DNA of 37,903 bases from Hyphomicrobium sp. (GTDB lineage Bacteria; Pseudomonadota; Alphaproteobacteria; Rhizobiales; Hyphomicrobiaceae): assembly GCA_021732485.1 (NCBI GenBank), contig JAKFUV010000011.1, positions 1-37,903 of the forward strand, given 5' to 3'. Below, piece by piece: positions 1-10,339 of the stretch (position 1 is its first letter; each line of letters begins with the position of its first letter). Position numbers and translations under genes: made by a program. A model generated the notes under the pieces. It saw only the letters and a list, made by a program, of their open reading frames with translations, searched no databases and was not told the DNA's origin.

Positions 1-339
1 ATTGGCGAACGAAAATTCATCGAACCCGCTCTGGTCTCGTGCACGCCCGGCGCCGGCCGGCCGGCCGCCGCCACCTTGGCCGCCGGGACGCCCAGCCCAT
101 GACGGGCGGCGCGGATCGCCCTTCGAATCAATTTCGCCGGCGTCGTAGGCCCGCCGCTTGTCGGCATCGCCGAGGATATCGTTGGCGGCTGTGATTTTCT
201 TGAACCGCTCGACCGCCGCTTTGTTGCCGGGGTTGACGTCGGGATGATGGGCTTTGGCGAGATTGCGAAAGGCGCGCCGGATCTCGTCGTCCGAGGCGCG
301 TCGGGGCACGCCTAGAATGTCATACAGATCGTCAGCCAT
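1..339 (-). CDS. J-domain (DnaJ/CbpA-like) co-chaperone, truncated by the window edge
   Basis: The first 113 residues are visible; the C-terminus lies beyond position 1. Residues 4-68 form a complete J domain with helices II and III around the invariant HPD tripeptide (residues 32-34), which in this family stimulates the ATPase of DnaK. After the J domain the chain becomes Gly/Arg/Pro-rich (residues 75-103), as in the flexible linker of DnaJ and CbpA proteins. The start is the ATG read leftward from 339. Without the C-terminal half, DnaJ, CbpA and DjlA-like proteins cannot be told apart; no zinc-finger cysteines have appeared by residue 113, which leans towards CbpA. It is on the same strand as ppx but about 200 bases away, so it probably has its own promoter. 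Confidence 0.85.
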   Translation of the reverse strand, partial: MADDLYDILGVPRRASDDEIRRAFRNLAKAHHPDVNPGNKAAVERFKKITAANDILGDADKRRAYDAGEIDSKGDPRRPSWAGRPGGQGGGGRPAGAGRARDQSGFDEFSFAN

Positions 340-538
340 CGAGATTGTCTTCGTCCGTCGCGTTGTAATTCAAAAATCATATCACAGGCGCAGGGCGCAA
401 CCGTGCATGTGCAGTCTAGCAGAACTTCGGCGCGCGGGTGCAGCTCTCGTTGCAGCCGGCCGCCCTGGGTGGGAACGGCTTAGAGAATCGCAGCGCGGCC
501 GAGGGATGATATGTCGCAAAAACGGGCGCAGCGGCAGC

Positions 539-2074
539 CTAGCGGACGATCACCACGATCGGCTTTTTGCCGAGCAGCTCAGCCAGACCCTCAAATCGCC
601 GCCGCAGGCGCTCGCCATCCAACCCGGCGTGTGCCTTTGGAATCGCAAGCACGATTTTTCCCGGCTCATAGGTGAGCGTGGTCTCATCGATGACGCCCGG
701 CATCCCGATCGAGAGCATATGCGCCGTTCTGACTGCCGCGCCGATGATGCGCGCCCGCCGCTGCGCGCGCCGGCTGACGAGATTTCGCAGCCGCTCGGCC
801 ATAGCGTCGGTGCTTTGCTCGGCGGTGTTGTGGCGATAATAAACCGCCAGGGCGAGAAATATCCGCCCGGCGTGATCGACGCCGCCGAGCCCGGCCTGCG
901 CGATCTTGTTCAAGCTCTGCTCGCCGCGATAATCGGGATGTGCCCGCCAGCCGACGTCGGACAACAGGCACGCGGCGTGCCGCAGCCGGCGCTCGTCGTC
1001 GGTTTCTTCAAGGTCTGGGTGATCGAAGATTTGATCCGTCCAGCGGCACAGCTCGTGGGCATGCTCGACGGACCGAGAGCGCAGCGCTGCGTAGTCTTCG
1101 CAGAAGCTCAGCAGCGGATCGCGACGGCGCTCATGCGGCGAGAGCAAGCCGTAAATCAAACCTTCGCGAATGCCGAAAACGGAAAATATGACGCTGCGCG
1201 GCTGCATCTGGCGCAGCAGACGTTCGAGCACCAAGGCTCCGTACGGCACGACTTCGCGGCGCGCGCGGGCGACATGCGCCAATCCCGGCAGATCGGTCAG
1301 TTTCTTGGCTCGACGAACGCTTTCGGCGAAATCCTGAGCGTCCTTGCCCGGCAGTTTGTAGCCATGCATGACGCGCAGCGGATATTGCGCGCCTTCCATG
1401 TGCATTTTCGCAAGCGCTCGCCACGTGCCGCCGACGGCGTAAAATGTCCGGCCTGCGCCTTGTTTGACCCAAGGCAAACTGGCGATAGCCTCGTCAGTCA
1501 CTTCGAGAGCTTTTTCGAGCTTATTGCCGGTGGTATCGATCAGCCGCAGGCCACCGAGCGGTAAGGTCGATGCCTGCTTGAGCTTGTCGCGTTCGAGATC
1601 GATCAACTCTAGACTGCCGCCGCCTAAGTCGCCGGCGATGCCGTTGGCGTCGATAAAGCCCATCATGATGCCCTGGGCGGCGAGGCGGGCTTCTTTCTCG
1701 CCCGACAAAATCTCGATGGCGCAACCGGCGGCTTTCTCGCCGCGCTCAATGAACTCTCGGCCGTTCTTTGCTTCCCGCACGGCCGCCGTGGCGATGGCTT
1801 TGACGTTTTTAACGCGCAGCACGCGGGTGATCGCACGAAACCGCGACAGCGCCGCCAACGCCCGCTCGACCGCCTCGTCGCTGAGGCTGCCCGTCGTCGC
1901 GACAGCCCGGCCAAGCCCGCACAGAATTTTTTCATTGAACAGCGGCGTCGGCGCCCGCACCGCGCCCTCATACACGACCAAACGCACTGAGTTGGAACCG
2001 ATATCGATAATGCCGATCGGCTCAAGCTCGTTCGTTCGCGCCGGGCTCGCGAAGAGGTCCTTTAGTCGAGTCAC
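539..2074 (-). CDS. ppx: Exopolyphosphatase / guanosine pentaphosphatase family protein (Ppx/GppA)
   Basis: A 511-residue member of the ASKHA-fold Ppx/GppA family, close to the length of E. coli PPX. These enzymes release phosphate from polyphosphate chain ends or from pppGpp. The N-terminal phosphate-binding loop is IGIIDIGSNSVRL (from about residue 20), the second glycine-rich loop is GDLGGGSLEL (148-157), and the expected catalytic glutamate lies in SGEKEAR (about residue 128). The C-terminal third is the HD-like helical region of long family members. The gene starts 27 bases after the ppk stop, so the two are almost certainly cotranscribed, coupling synthesis and breakdown of polyphosphate. 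Whether it prefers polyphosphate or pppGpp cannot be decided from sequence; the ppk neighbourhood favours polyphosphate. Confidence 0.93.
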   Translation of the reverse strand: MTRLKDLFASPARTNELEPIGIIDIGSNSVRLVVYEGAVRAPTPLFNEKILCGLGRAVATTGSLSDEAVERALAALSRFRAITRVLRVKNVKAIATAAVREAKNGREFIERGEKAAGCAIEILSGEKEARLAAQGIMMGFIDANGIAGDLGGGSLELIDLERDKLKQASTLPLGGLRLIDTTGNKLEKALEVTDEAIASLPWVKQGAGRTFYAVGGTWRALAKMHMEGAQYPLRVMHGYKLPGKDAQDFAESVRRAKKLTDLPGLAHVARARREVVPYGALVLERLLRQMQPRSVIFSVFGIREGLIYGLLSPHERRRDPLLSFCEDYAALRSRSVEHAHELCRWTDQIFDHPDLEETDDERRLRHAACLLSDVGWRAHPDYRGEQSLNKIAQAGLGGVDHAGRIFLALAVYYRHNTAEQSTDAMAERLRNLVSRRAQRRARIIGAAVRTAHMLSIGMPGVIDETTLTYEPGKIVLAIPKAHAGLDGERLRRRFEGLAELLGKKPIVVIVR

Positions 2075-2101
2075 GGATGGGTCCTTAGCGCAGTCGTCAC
2101 A

Positions 2102-4273
2102 TCAGGAAGGTTCGCCAAAGCGCGGCGGGTAGTTCGTCTTCAACGATTGACCGCGCCCAGACAGCGATGGGTTGGTCATGAAATATTTGTGCGCGTTGAA
2201 CGGCTCTTCATCGGCCGCGGCCCGAATGCGCGTGCTGCTGCCGTCTGAATTGATCCGCCAGCTTTGCTCGTTGTCTTTCAGATTGGCCACCATGATCTGG
2301 TTGAGGATCTGCTCGTGAACGGTGGCGTTCTTGATCGGACACAGCGCTTCGACGCGGCGATCGAGATTGCGCGGCATCATGTCGGCCGAGCTGATATAGA
2401 CGGCGGCATGCGGTGACGGCAGCGGCTCGCCGTTGCCGAAGCAATAAATGCGTGCGTGTTCCAGAAATCGCCCGATGACGCTTTTGACACGAATATTTTC
2501 AGACAGCCCGGCAATTCCAGGCCGCAGGCAACACACGCCGCGCACCACGAGATCAACCGGGACGCCGGCATTGCTGGCTTCGTACAGCGCCGAAATGATC
2601 TGAGCATCGACCAATGCATTCATCTTCATCCAAATGCCCGACGGCCGTCCGGCTTTGGCATTTTTACTTTCTTCGGCGATGTGCGTCATGATCCGGCTGC
2701 GAATGCCGTGCGGACTGGCGGCCATGCACTCGAGTTCCGCCGGTTCACCGTAGCCGGTCACGAAATTCAAAATACGCGTCACGTCGCGGGCGATGTCCGG
2801 GTCGGTCGTAAACAGCGACAGGTCGGTATACACGCGCGCCGTCTGCGGGTGATAATTGCCGGTGCCGATATGGCAGTACGTCATCAGCTCAGTACCCTCG
2901 CGGCGCACCACGAGCCCGAGTTTGGCATGCGTCTTTAACTCGGTGAACCCGTAGACGACATGCACGCCAGCGCTTTCCAAGTCGCGGGCCCAGCGAATGT
3001 TGGCCGCTTCGTCAAAGCGAGCCTTAAGCTCAACCACCGCCGTTACCGACTTGCCGGCCTCGACCGCTTCCTTCAACGCTTGAATGATTGGGCTGTCGCG
3101 CGAGGTGCGATACAGCGTCCATTTAATCGCCATGACGTTGGGATCGGCGACGGCCTGGCGCAAATACTGCACGACGACGTCGAAGCTTTCATAAGGGTGA
3201 TGAACGACGATATCCTTCTTGCGGATCGCCGCAAAGCAATCGCCACTGAACTCACGGATACGCTCGGGAAAGCGGATCGGAAACGGTTTGAACAGCAAAT
3301 CAGGGCGGTCGTTGACGATCAGCTGCGCTGTATCGGCGAGCGCCAAGATGCCGTCTTTGACGAACACGCTCTCGTCGCGCACTTCGAGTTCTTCGATGAC
3401 GAACTTGCGCATACGCTCCGGCATGCGGGCTTCAAGTTCGAGGCGGATCACGTTGCCGCGACGCCGGCGCTTGAGCTGGCTCTCGTAAGACCGCACCAGA
3501 TCTTCCGCTTCCTCCAGCAGCTCGATGTCGCTATCGCGCAGCACCCGAAAGGCGCCCTGGCTCTTGATCTCGAAGCCGGTGAACAGCTCAGTCAAAAACA
3601 TGCCGATCATGTTTTCGAGCTGCATGAACCGGAGGTCTTTGGGTTTCGCCGGGTCCGCTTGGAGACGGATAAATCGCTCCAATTGACCAGGCACGGGAAT
3701 GAGCCCGATCATCGCCTTACGATCGGTTCGCCGCACCATTTCAACGACGATAGTGAAGCCCTTGTTTAAAATGAACGGAAATGGGTGTGCCGGGTCGGCG
3801 GCGATCGGCGTAAGGATCGGGAAGACGTGCGTCATGAAAAGCTTTTCGAGCCATTCGCGATCGGTCGGGCTGACATCTTCGGGCTGCAAGACATACACTC
3901 CGGTTTCGGCAAGCTCGGCCTTTAATTCCAGCCAGGTCGCTTGCTTTTCGGCGACCAGTTTGGCGGCAAACTTGTTGATCGCGGCGAGTTGCTGCATCGG
4001 CGTCGCGCCATCCGCCGACAACGTCGTCACGCCGGCCTTCACCTGCCCGTACACGCCGGCCGCGCGGACCATGTAGAATTCATCGAGATTGGAGGCTGAA
4101 ATCGACAAGAAGCGCAGGCGCTCAAACAACGGATGACTGCGGTTGGCGGCCTCTTCCAGCACGCGCTTGTTGAATTGTAGCCACGATAACTCGCGATTGT
4201 AGAATCGCTCAGGACCCTGCGGCACATCGATTGCCGCAAGGCTTGATTTAGACTTAGCGCGCGGCGTCGTCAT
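2102..4273 (-). CDS. ppk1: Polyphosphate kinase 1
   Basis: PPK1 reversibly transfers the gamma phosphate of ATP to growing polyphosphate at the membrane. The N-terminal domain begins with [12 protein letters not shown] (residues 24-35 from the chosen start), a PPK1 hallmark. The catalytic PLD-like core has [13 protein letters not shown], whose histidine (about residue 449) matches the autophosphorylated His of E. coli PPK, followed by [14 protein letters not shown]. Length is 723 residues, slightly above the usual 690-720. The ORF is open upstream to 4372, but the ATG at 4273 has AGGGA seven bases before it, whereas the earlier starts lack a ribosome site. About 190 bases separate it from hdaA, enough for a promoter; I could not assign one or a convincing Pho box. 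It leads the ppk-ppx operon. Confidence 0.95.
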   Translation of the reverse strand: MTTPRAKSKSSLAAIDVPQGPERFYNRELSWLQFNKRVLEEAANRSHPLFERLRFLSISASNLDEFYMVRAAGVYGQVKAGVTTLSADGATPMQQLAAINKFAAKLVAEKQATWLELKAELAETGVYVLQPEDVSPTDREWLEKLFMTHVFPILTPIAADPAHPFPFILNKGFTIVVEMVRRTDRKAMIGLIPVPGQLERFIRLQADPAKPKDLRFMQLENMIGMFLTELFTGFEIKSQGAFRVLRDSDIELLEEAEDLVRSYESQLKRRRRGNVIRLELEARMPERMRKFVIEELEVRDESVFVKDGILALADTAQLIVNDRPDLLFKPFPIRFPERIREFSGDCFAAIRKKDIVVHHPYESFDVVVQYLRQAVADPNVMAIKWTLYRTSRDSPIIQALKEAVEAGKSVTAVVELKARFDEAANIRWARDLESAGVHVVYGFTELKTHAKLGLVVRREGTELMTYCHIGTGNYHPQTARVYTDLSLFTTDPDIARDVTRILNFVTGYGEPAELECMAASPHGIRSRIMTHIAEESKNAKAGRPSGIWMKMNALVDAQIISALYEASNAGVPVDLVVRGVCCLRPGIAGLSENIRVKSVIGRFLEHARIYCFGNGEPLPSPHAAVYISSADMMPRNLDRRVEALCPIKNATVHEQILNQIMVANLKDNEQSWRINSDGSSTRIRAAADEEPFNAHKYFMTNPSLSGRGQSLKTNYPPRFGEPS

Positions 4274-4462
4274 TGCGGTATCCCTGCCGATCATCGGCCC
4301 ATTGAAAAGCCCGGCGAATGCACGCGGCGAAGCGTGCAACCGAAAGCCCTGCCTCGACCTAGCATCGGGCATTCACGCCGGACAAGACCCTGATAGTTTT
4401 TTACAGTGCCGTGACGTGATCAACACGCGCATCGTGCCGCAGCGCCAGTGTCCTGCCTATCG

Positions 4463-5143
4463 TCAAGCGCGCCGTGCGAGTGCCTCGAGAACGGCGGCGA
4501 CGACCGGCCGCGTCACCGGCTTTTGCCGGATCAGGGCTTGACGGTCGATTTCAGCAACGATCCGCTGCGCAGCCGCCATCGAGCGCTCCATGCGCAGCAC
4601 GACATAATCGACGATATGGGGTTCGATGGCGAGTTGTCGATCAGCGAAGAGCTTCACCAGCACGGCCCGCAGCAGCGCGTCGTCGGGCGGCGCGATCGCG
4701 GCAAGCGGCAGGGCTTTGAGACGTGACGTTAGATCGGGCAACGACAACGTCAGTTCGCCCGGTGGGTTCGACGACGTGAGCAGCATGGCCAGCCGCTGTT
4801 CACGGACCAGATTGAGCAAATGAAACAGCGCTGCTTGATCGCGCGTTGCTTCGACGTCTTCGACGATCAATGCCGCATGGGAGGCGAGGTCCGGCACAGC
4901 GTCCTTGGTGATGGCGTTGGCGGCAATCGTATCGCCGCCCGAGCGCAGCCGCCAGACATTGGCCAGATGGCTTTTTCCAGATCCCGGCCGCCCGCAGATG
5001 ATCGCTGCGCCGACGGGCCAATCCGGCCATCGATCAACGAGCGCCACGGCGGCGGCATTCGACTCCGACACCAGGAAATCCTCGAACCCGAGCGCCGGCC
5101 TGTGCGGCAGTTCGAAAACCAGCTGTTGCGGCTTTGCCGGCAT
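4463..5143 (-). CDS. hdaA: HdaA/Hda-like regulator of DnaA (RIDA)
   Basis: A 226-residue AAA+ protein resembling the DnaA ATPase core without the C-terminal DNA-binding domain. Hda-type proteins work with the DNA-loaded sliding clamp to trigger hydrolysis of DnaA-bound ATP and prevent re-initiation. The N-terminal QQLVFEL resembles the clamp-binding peptide of Hda proteins. Walker A is GRPGSGKS (51-58), a Walker-B-like ALIVEDVEA follows, and a sensor-1-like LLTSSNPP lies further on. It sits between a PerM-like permease gene (29-base gap upstream) and ppk, the usual alphaproteobacterial neighbourhood. Generic annotation may label it DnaA-related or chromosomal replication initiator; the missing HTH domain argues against true DnaA. 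Confidence 0.88.
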   Translation of the reverse strand: MPAKPQQLVFELPHRPALGFEDFLVSESNAAAVALVDRWPDWPVGAAIICGRPGSGKSHLANVWRLRSGGDTIAANAITKDAVPDLASHAALIVEDVEATRDQAALFHLLNLVREQRLAMLLTSSNPPGELTLSLPDLTSRLKALPLAAIAPPDDALLRAVLVKLFADRQLAIEPHIVDYVVLRMERSMAAAQRIVAEIDRQALIRQKPVTRPVVAAVLEALARRA

Positions 5144-5172
5144 GACGCTCTCGTCGTTCGGCGCTCGCAGAG

Positions 5173-6246
5173 TTACCGGGCGGCGCTATCGGTACCTTGA
5201 TAGACGGAGGATGCCATGTACGTCTGCAATGCGGCGCGTACAAGGACACCGATAGCGGCGGCGACCGGCACCGCGACGAGGAGCCCAAGAAATCCGAACA
5301 GATAACTAAACGTCAGCAGCGCGAAGATCAGCCAAACCAGATGTAAACCGATCTTTGAGCCGACAATCTGCGGCGACAGGATGGCCGCGTCCAGCGCTTG
5401 CCCTGTCAAGAAAATACCCGGCACAATCAGCACCTGGGTAACGTCTGGCCAGAATTGAATGAGCGCTAGCGCCGTCGCCGTGATCAGCCCCAGCGCCCAC
5501 CCGGCGAACGGAATGAAACTCAACAATCCTGTCAGCAGGCCGATCAATAGGCCGTAGCGCAGCCCGATCAGGCTGAGAGTGGCTGCATAAAAGACTGCAA
5601 GTACGATGCACACGATGCCCTGGCCGCGAATGAAGGCCGACACCCGCTGATCGATTTCAGTGGCAAGCGCGCGCAGTTGCGGCGCCTGTCGACGCGGTAG
5701 CCAGCTATCGACTTTTGCAAGCAGGCTCGGCCAATCGAGCAGTGCGTAAAAAAACACCAGCGGCGTAACGAGCATGAGCGACAAAAAGCTAAAGGCAGCG
5801 GTTCCCTGGCTCCATACCGATTTCGCAACGTCCGACACCAGCCCGGGCAGACTATCCGACAATCCGGCCATGGCCCGCGAGACGGCATCCAGCACCGCCG
5901 GAAATCGATCGCCAAGCCGTGCGCGCGCGCCCTCCTCGACGACGATCCTCAGGCGCGCAAGCTCCGCCGGCATGGCTTCGATCAAGCCAGCCATTTGCTG
6001 TGCCAGGATCGGCACCACGAAGACCAGCGCCACGGTGATGGCAATGACCGAGCCGAGCAGGATGACGGTCGCCGAAAGCCAGCGCGGAACACGCATGGCG
6101 CTCAGCGCGTCCACCAGCGGATTGAAAAAGTAGGCGAGCGTCAAGCCAATGACGAACGGCAGCAGCACTGGTGCCAGCACCTGCACGGCCAAGACAAACA
6201 GGATGGCAGCACCGATCCAGAACAGTGCATGTCGCTCGATGTGCAT
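5173..6246 (-). CDS. AI-2E/PerM family membrane permease
   Basis: A polytopic inner-membrane protein of the AI-2 exporter/PerM superfamily (357 residues from the ATG at 6246). Hydrophobic segments occur at both ends: an N-terminal pair near residues 8-45, then a soluble amphipathic stretch of about 100 residues containing the Ala/Arg-rich MPAELARLRI region, then several closely spaced helices through the Gly/Leu-rich C-terminal half. Substrates are known for few members; E. coli TqsA exports AI-2 and others act in osmotic or cell-envelope roles, so no substrate is claimed. An upstream ATG at 6336 would add 30 polar residues and overlap pgsA by 26 bases; 6246 places the start directly before the first hydrophobic helix. 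Probably cotranscribed with pgsA upstream and hdaA downstream. Confidence 0.88.
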   Translation of the reverse strand: MHIERHALFWIGAAILFVLAVQVLAPVLLPFVIGLTLAYFFNPLVDALSAMRVPRWLSATVILLGSVIAITVALVFVVPILAQQMAGLIEAMPAELARLRIVVEEGARARLGDRFPAVLDAVSRAMAGLSDSLPGLVSDVAKSVWSQGTAAFSFLSLMLVTPLVFFYALLDWPSLLAKVDSWLPRRQAPQLRALATEIDQRVSAFIRGQGIVCIVLAVFYAATLSLIGLRYGLLIGLLTGLLSFIPFAGWALGLITATALALIQFWPDVTQVLIVPGIFLTGQALDAAILSPQIVGSKIGLHLVWLIFALLTFSYLFGFLGLLVAVPVAAAIGVLVRAALQTYMASSVYQGTDSAAR

Positions 6247-6310
6247 GATGCGGCCCCGCGCAAAACCTTCGAAATTCAGCCTAACATTGTGCGTTTCGTC
6301 GCGACAGCCG

Positions 6311-6865
6311 TCAGGATTTTGAACCGGTTGACTCAAATAGCGTCATGTGGCGCAGCCAAACACGCAGGTAGGCGGCCAATGACGTGATCGTCAATGCGGC
6401 GGTGATCCACATCAGCACTAGAACCGGTCCGCCGAGCCGAAGGTCAAAGGCTTCGTCCGCCAGCACGACGCCGGCCAAAACGATTTGCGCGACCGTGTTC
6501 ATCTTGCTGACCGCCAATGGCTTCATAGGCGTTGGATGTTCAAGCAGCCAAGACAATACCACGGCGATGACGATTAAAACGTCACGCGAGACGACGATGA
6601 TGACAACCCAAGACGGAAGTTTTCCGGTCACGCCGAGCGCAATGAAGATGCAGACGATCAGTAGTTTGTCGGCAATCGGGTCGAGATAGGCGCCAAGTTC
6701 GGTTTCCCAATTGAAGCGCTTAGCCAGAAAGCCGTCCACAGCATCGGAAATTCCGGCGACCACAAAGGCGACGAACGCGGCCTGCAACTGGCCGGAGACG
6801 AGGAACCAGAATACGATTGGGACAAGGATAACGCGTCCGAGCGTGATGAGATTGGGGATGCTCAC
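6311..6865 (-). CDS. pgsA: CDP-diacylglycerol-glycerol-3-phosphate 3-phosphatidyltransferase-like protein
   Basis: A 184-residue CDP-alcohol phosphatidyltransferase with about six hydrophobic helices. The family signature is present: D41, D44-G45, A48, G58, D62 and D66, the aspartates that bind the divalent metal and CDP. The residue after A48 is Lys (DGFLAKR), where the general consensus has Arg. PgsA makes phosphatidylglycerol phosphate from CDP-DAG and glycerol 3-phosphate; the N-terminal SIPNLITLGR matches that branch better than phosphatidylserine synthases. Length fits PgsA. It is first of the pgsA-permease-hdaA series. A second pgsA elsewhere in the genome is possible, so the exact alcohol substrate remains inferred. 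Confidence 0.85.
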   Translation of the reverse strand: MSIPNLITLGRVILVPIVFWFLVSGQLQAAFVAFVVAGISDAVDGFLAKRFNWETELGAYLDPIADKLLIVCIFIALGVTGKLPSWVVIIVVSRDVLIVIAVVLSWLLEHPTPMKPLAVSKMNTVAQIVLAGVVLADEAFDLRLGGPVLVLMWITAALTITSLAAYLRVWLRHMTLFESTGSKS

Positions 6866-7251
6866 ACCGAAACGTCCTATCCTAAGTTTGAGTGGCCGCG
6901 CTTGCGCGGTTCAATGATCACGCCGCGACGACGGCCTATTGTATTGTACGACATGTGCCACACGCCGCCGCGCCTGCAACTAGCGCCTGCAGGCAATTCG
7001 TGATCGGCAGGCCGACGTAAAGCTGCTGGGGAGCTAAAGCCCATGCTCGACAAGTTTGGCAAGCGTTTTTGCCGCCTCCGCACCGCGAATGCAGGAGCAG
7101 CCGGCAGTTACATCACGTCTTATCGTGAAACGTCACGGCTCCGCTCTTCTGGAAACGCGGTTTTAACGATAAATTTGCTTGATCAAAGGCTATCGGCGTC
7201 TGTGTGCGCTGCACACGATGCAACACGCGAGCGTGTGGCCGAGCGGCAAGT
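6866..7251. other. Intergenic region between the DUF2066 gene and pgsA
   Basis: Both flanking genes read leftward. I found no convincing gene. The short open frames here (for example 6877-7083 minus and 7043-7258 plus) have no ribosome site and no recognisable sequence. On the minus strand an AT-rich patch near 6937-6950 contains TACAAT, a possible -10 element for pgsA, but no matching -35 is obvious. A short perfect hairpin with 6-bp arms (GTGTGC/GCACAC, 7202-7216) lies about 35 bases after the DUF2066 stop but has no T tract, so it is not called a terminator. Confidence 0.5.
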
Positions 7252-8421
7252 TCAATAATTCGCCGATCGAAGGACCCAGACCTCGCCGATACTCGCCAGC
7301 GCCAGTCCGCGACCGCCGACTGCTTTCGCCAGACCTGCCGCGCCGCCAGGAAACCGCATAGAGACCTCGGCGTTGCGCGCCGACAAGGTGGCGATCTCCA
7401 TGCCTTCGACACCTGATGTATCGAGCAATTGCGCGCGCATGTCGTTCCACTGGGCCGGGCTATCAAACTCGACCACAACCCGCACCGGCTCGCCCGACGT
7501 CCCCGCCGTTGCCGCCCACACCGGAACGTCCGACATTGCCGCCGGCGTCGCGGCATTGGCCGTCAGTCCGCCCTTGACCGCTTTCCAGCGGCCTTCGAGA
7601 ACACCGAGTGCCACGACGGCCGCAAGTTCAGACGCGTAGGCGACATCGCCGTCCGAAATCCGATAGGTGCGTTTGAGCAGCAGCGGGCCGATGGCATCCT
7701 GTCCCGTAAGCGTGACGACCATTGATTTGCCACTCATGTCGGGCTCGACGATCGCCAGCACGATGAGGCTTGTGGCGTACTCCTGCGTCAGGATACGCAG
7801 TCCGTTGTCGTCGCCCTCTATGAGCATTTTTATCGTGTCGGCATGAATGACTGGCTTCAATGGCGCGACCGAGACAGGCGTTACTGTGTGCGTCAGATCG
7901 AGCCCCGCCCACGAACGGCGCCAAAGCGACGTATCGGCTTTTGCAACCGGCGGGTTGCCCTGCCGCAGCACTGGAACGATCGTCACGCTTGCCGCCTGAT
8001 CGTCAACGAATGGGATGCCTTCACGCTGCAGCAGTGCGCGGACGGCCGGCGCATAGAAATTGAAATCCAGCGAAGCGATGTAGTCGGTCGAGGAATTGCG
8101 CTCCGAGCGCACGGAAAATCCCGACACGAGATCGGCGGCGCTGACAGCGGTCACGCGCGACAGCTGCTTGTAAGACGTGACCGGCACGATGCGCTTGAGC
8201 AGTGAGCGAAAGGCTGCTTGCTGGCCCTCGGCCAGCGCTTTGTCCTTGGCGACCACGGCGGACGCGGCGCTCGCCTCAACCGGATAGTTGCCGATTGTGT
8301 AAACCTTGTCACTCGCCGCAAGTGCGGGAAACATCGTTTGCAAGGCGAACGCAACTCCGAGCGCTGCGCTACCCGCAAAGCGCCCGAACCGGACGACCTT
8401 TATTGCAACGTCGCGCACCAC
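7252..8421 (-). CDS. DUF2066 domain exported protein
   Basis: A 389-residue protein with an N-terminal signal peptide (hydrophobic core about residues 14-30, likely cleavage after ALA-A near 35), so it should be periplasmic or lipid-layer associated. The mature chain matches the DUF2066 pattern as I know it: an early YTIGNYPVEA strand, a QQAAFRSLLKRIVP helix, and a late segment on a gene product's graded relation to purM neighbours in Proteobacteria. Its biochemical role is unknown. The start is a GTG at 8421 preceded by GGAGG five bases upstream; the next codon is also GTG. It is divergent from purM, sharing a 214-base regulatory interval. The gene order DUF2066-pgsA-permease-hdaA is typical of alphaproteobacteria. 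Confidence 0.82.
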   Translation of the reverse strand: MVRDVAIKVVRFGRFAGSAALGVAFALQTMFPALAASDKVYTIGNYPVEASAASAVVAKDKALAEGQQAAFRSLLKRIVPVTSYKQLSRVTAVSAADLVSGFSVRSERNSSTDYIASLDFNFYAPAVRALLQREGIPFVDDQAASVTIVPVLRQGNPPVAKADTSLWRRSWAGLDLTHTVTPVSVAPLKPVIHADTIKMLIEGDDNGLRILTQEYATSLIVLAIVEPDMSGKSMVVTLTGQDAIGPLLLKRTYRISDGDVAYASELAAVVALGVLEGRWKAVKGGLTANAATPAAMSDVPVWAATAGTSGEPVRVVVEFDSPAQWNDMRAQLLDTSGVEGMEIATLSARNAEVSMRFPGGAAGLAKAVGGRGLALASIGEVWVLRSANY

Positions 8422-8635
8422 GCAGCCTCCGTTTTAATTGTCGTTTACGAGCCAAGGGTCGATGGCCGGTGATTGCCGCTCAACGCTCAAGCTGCTACGA
8501 CCGGCAGTTCCAACTGGCAATGGGGCAAAAGTGAGTTTGCCGTAAACGGCTTTGGGTGAGATCGCACGATCGAGCCCGCCTGTTTGCAGCGTGCGCGTTC
8601 GTTGCCCATGACAATCCACCAAGCGCCGAGGACCA

Positions 8636-9769
8636 ATGTCCACCGCCAGCCATGATAAACATCGTCCGATCACCTATCGCGATGCGGGTGTAGACATCGA
8701 CGCGGGCAACCAGCTCGTTCGGATGATCAAGCCGCTGGCCAAATCGACCAGCCGCCTTGGCGCCGACGTCGATCTTGGTGGCTTTGGCGGACTGTTCGAT
8801 CTCAAGCGCGCCGGCTTCAAAGATCCAATTCTTGTGTCCAGCAACGACGGCGTCGGCACCAAACTGAAAATCGCCATCGACGCCAACCGGCACACCACCA
8901 TCGGCATTGATCTTGTCGCCATGTGCGTCAATGACTTGATCGTTGCCGGCGCCGAGCCGCTGTTCTTTCTCGACTATTTCGCGACCGGCAAACTCGCCGT
9001 CGGCGTGGCGACAGATGTCATCGCCGGGATCGCCGATGGCTGTCGCCAGGCAGGCTGCGCCCTGATCGGCGGCGAGACGGCCGAGATGCCCGGCATGTAT
9101 CAGCCCGGCGATTACGATCTTGCTGGCTTTTCCGTCGGTGCCGCTGAGCGCGGCGAGATCTTGCCACGCGATGACGTTCAGCCCGGCGACGTCCTGATCG
9201 GGCTGGCGTCGTCCGGCGTGCACTCCAATGGATATTCGCTCGTGCGCCGATTGATTGCCGCCGCGAAGTTGAATTGGGACGACCGAGCGCCATGGGCCGA
9301 AGGTCTAAGCGTCGCCGACGCCTTGCTTGTGCCGACACGAATTTACGTGAAACCCGTGCTTTCGGCGTTGCGCGCGACAGGTGGTGCGGGCGCTGGCGGA
9401 GCGATCAAAGCGCTGTCGCACATTACCGGCGGCGGCTTATCGGAAAACGTGCCGCGCGTGCTGCCCGACACCGTCGCGGCGCGCATCGACCTGACAAAGA
9501 TACCGGTACCGCCGGTTTTCAAATGGCTCGCCGACGCGGGCCATCTGGATGCCGTCGAAATGCTGCGCACGTTCAACTGTGGCATCGGCATGATGTTGGT
9601 CGCAGACCATACCAAAGTCGACGCGGTGGTCGCGGCGCTCACCGACGCCGGGGAAGCACCGATCATCATCGGCGTCATCACGCCGCCGGGTGGCGCCAAG
9701 ACCGAAGCCAAAGGCAAAGGCGAAGCCTGGGCCGTCACATATCACGGCGAAATGGATCTCGGGCTGTGA
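8636..9769 (+). CDS. purM: Phosphoribosylformylglycinamidine cyclo-ligase (AIR synthetase)
   Basis: PurM converts FGAM plus ATP to aminoimidazole ribonucleotide, step five of de novo purine synthesis, in the cytoplasm. The 377-residue protein shows the PurM hallmarks: early [13 protein letters not shown], the ATP/substrate loop [24 protein letters not shown], and the C-terminal [13 protein letters not shown]. The chain is about 25-30 residues longer than E. coli PurM, mainly from a polar C-terminal tail with repeated Lys/Gly. GAGGA lies just before the ATG. The stop codon overlaps the GTG start of the reductase gene, so the genes are translationally coupled. Confidence 0.96.
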   Translation: MSTASHDKHRPITYRDAGVDIDAGNQLVRMIKPLAKSTSRLGADVDLGGFGGLFDLKRAGFKDPILVSSNDGVGTKLKIAIDANRHTTIGIDLVAMCVNDLIVAGAEPLFFLDYFATGKLAVGVATDVIAGIADGCRQAGCALIGGETAEMPGMYQPGDYDLAGFSVGAAERGEILPRDDVQPGDVLIGLASSGVHSNGYSLVRRLIAAAKLNWDDRAPWAEGLSVADALLVPTRIYVKPVLSALRATGGAGAGGAIKALSHITGGGLSENVPRVLPDTVAARIDLTKIPVPPVFKWLADAGHLDAVEMLRTFNCGIGMMLVADHTKVDAVVAALTDAGEAPIIIGVITPPGGAKTEAKGKGEAWAVTYHGEMDLGL

Positions 9770-10329
9770 CCACAAGTCAGCAAAAAGTGCGCGTCTGGAT
9801 CGCGGCATCCGCCGACGGTTACATCGCCACGTCCGATGGCGACATTGCTTGGCTCGACGCGTTCAACGCGCGCGACCCTGCCGGCCTCCAAGCCGCGTTC
9901 GACGGCTTCATTGCCGACGTTGGCGCGATCGTCATGGGCCGGTCATCATTTGAAAAAGTTCTGACCTTCGGCGCCTGGCCTTACGGCAACCGCCCGGCGT
10001 TCATCGTGACGTCTCGGCCAATCTCCGCTGACGCGCCATTCGTGCGCGGGACCGGCAGCGACATGCCGGAGATTATCGCCCGCGCCAAGCAGGCGTGCAG
10101 CGGGCAGGGCCCGGGACACGTCTGGGTCGACGGCGGCGGCATTACTATTTCGGGGCTGATCGATGCTGGCCTGATCGACGAACTCGATGTGCTTTGCTTG
10201 CCCGTTTTGCTTGGCAACGGCATCCCTCTGTTTCCGCCGAGCGGCCGCGCACCCGTCATGTTCACCAGCATCGAGAGCCGTCCCGGCTTGCTCGGCGGCA
10301 CGTGGCTGCGCTTGAACTTCAAAACGTGA
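9766..10329 (+). CDS. DHFR-like (RibD C-terminal domain family) reductase
   Basis: A 187-residue protein beginning at the GTG that overlaps the purM stop by four bases. It has the dihydrofolate reductase/RibD-C fold pattern: [17 protein letters not shown] at the N-terminus, [15 protein letters not shown] (counterpart of the GRxT NADPH loop), an ITSRP-like strand, and VWVDGGG, the dinucleotide glycines. Such proteins use NADPH to reduce pterin-, flavin- or pyrimidine-like substrates; most members of this branch (YyaP/YwjB-like) are uncharacterised. It is not a standard FolA. Its place between purM and purN, tightly packed, suggests a link to folate or purine metabolism, but that is inference. 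Confidence 0.85.
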   Translation: MTTSQQKVRVWIAASADGYIATSDGDIAWLDAFNARDPAGLQAAFDGFIADVGAIVMGRSSFEKVLTFGAWPYGNRPAFIVTSRPISADAPFVRGTGSDMPEIIARAKQACSGQGPGHVWVDGGGITISGLIDAGLIDELDVLCLPVLLGNGIPLFPPSGRAPVMFTSIESRPGLLGGTWLRLNFKT

Positions 10330-10339
10330 GACGCAGGCA

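Noticed and set aside
254..1564. Long open frame of 436 codons on the plus strand opposite ppx
   Set aside because: It is antisense to a clear Ppx/GppA protein; high G+C DNA commonly leaves opposite frames open, and the translation shows no known motif.
7202..7216. 6-bp hairpin after the DUF2066 gene
   Set aside because: No T tract on either side and a very short stem; not called a terminator.
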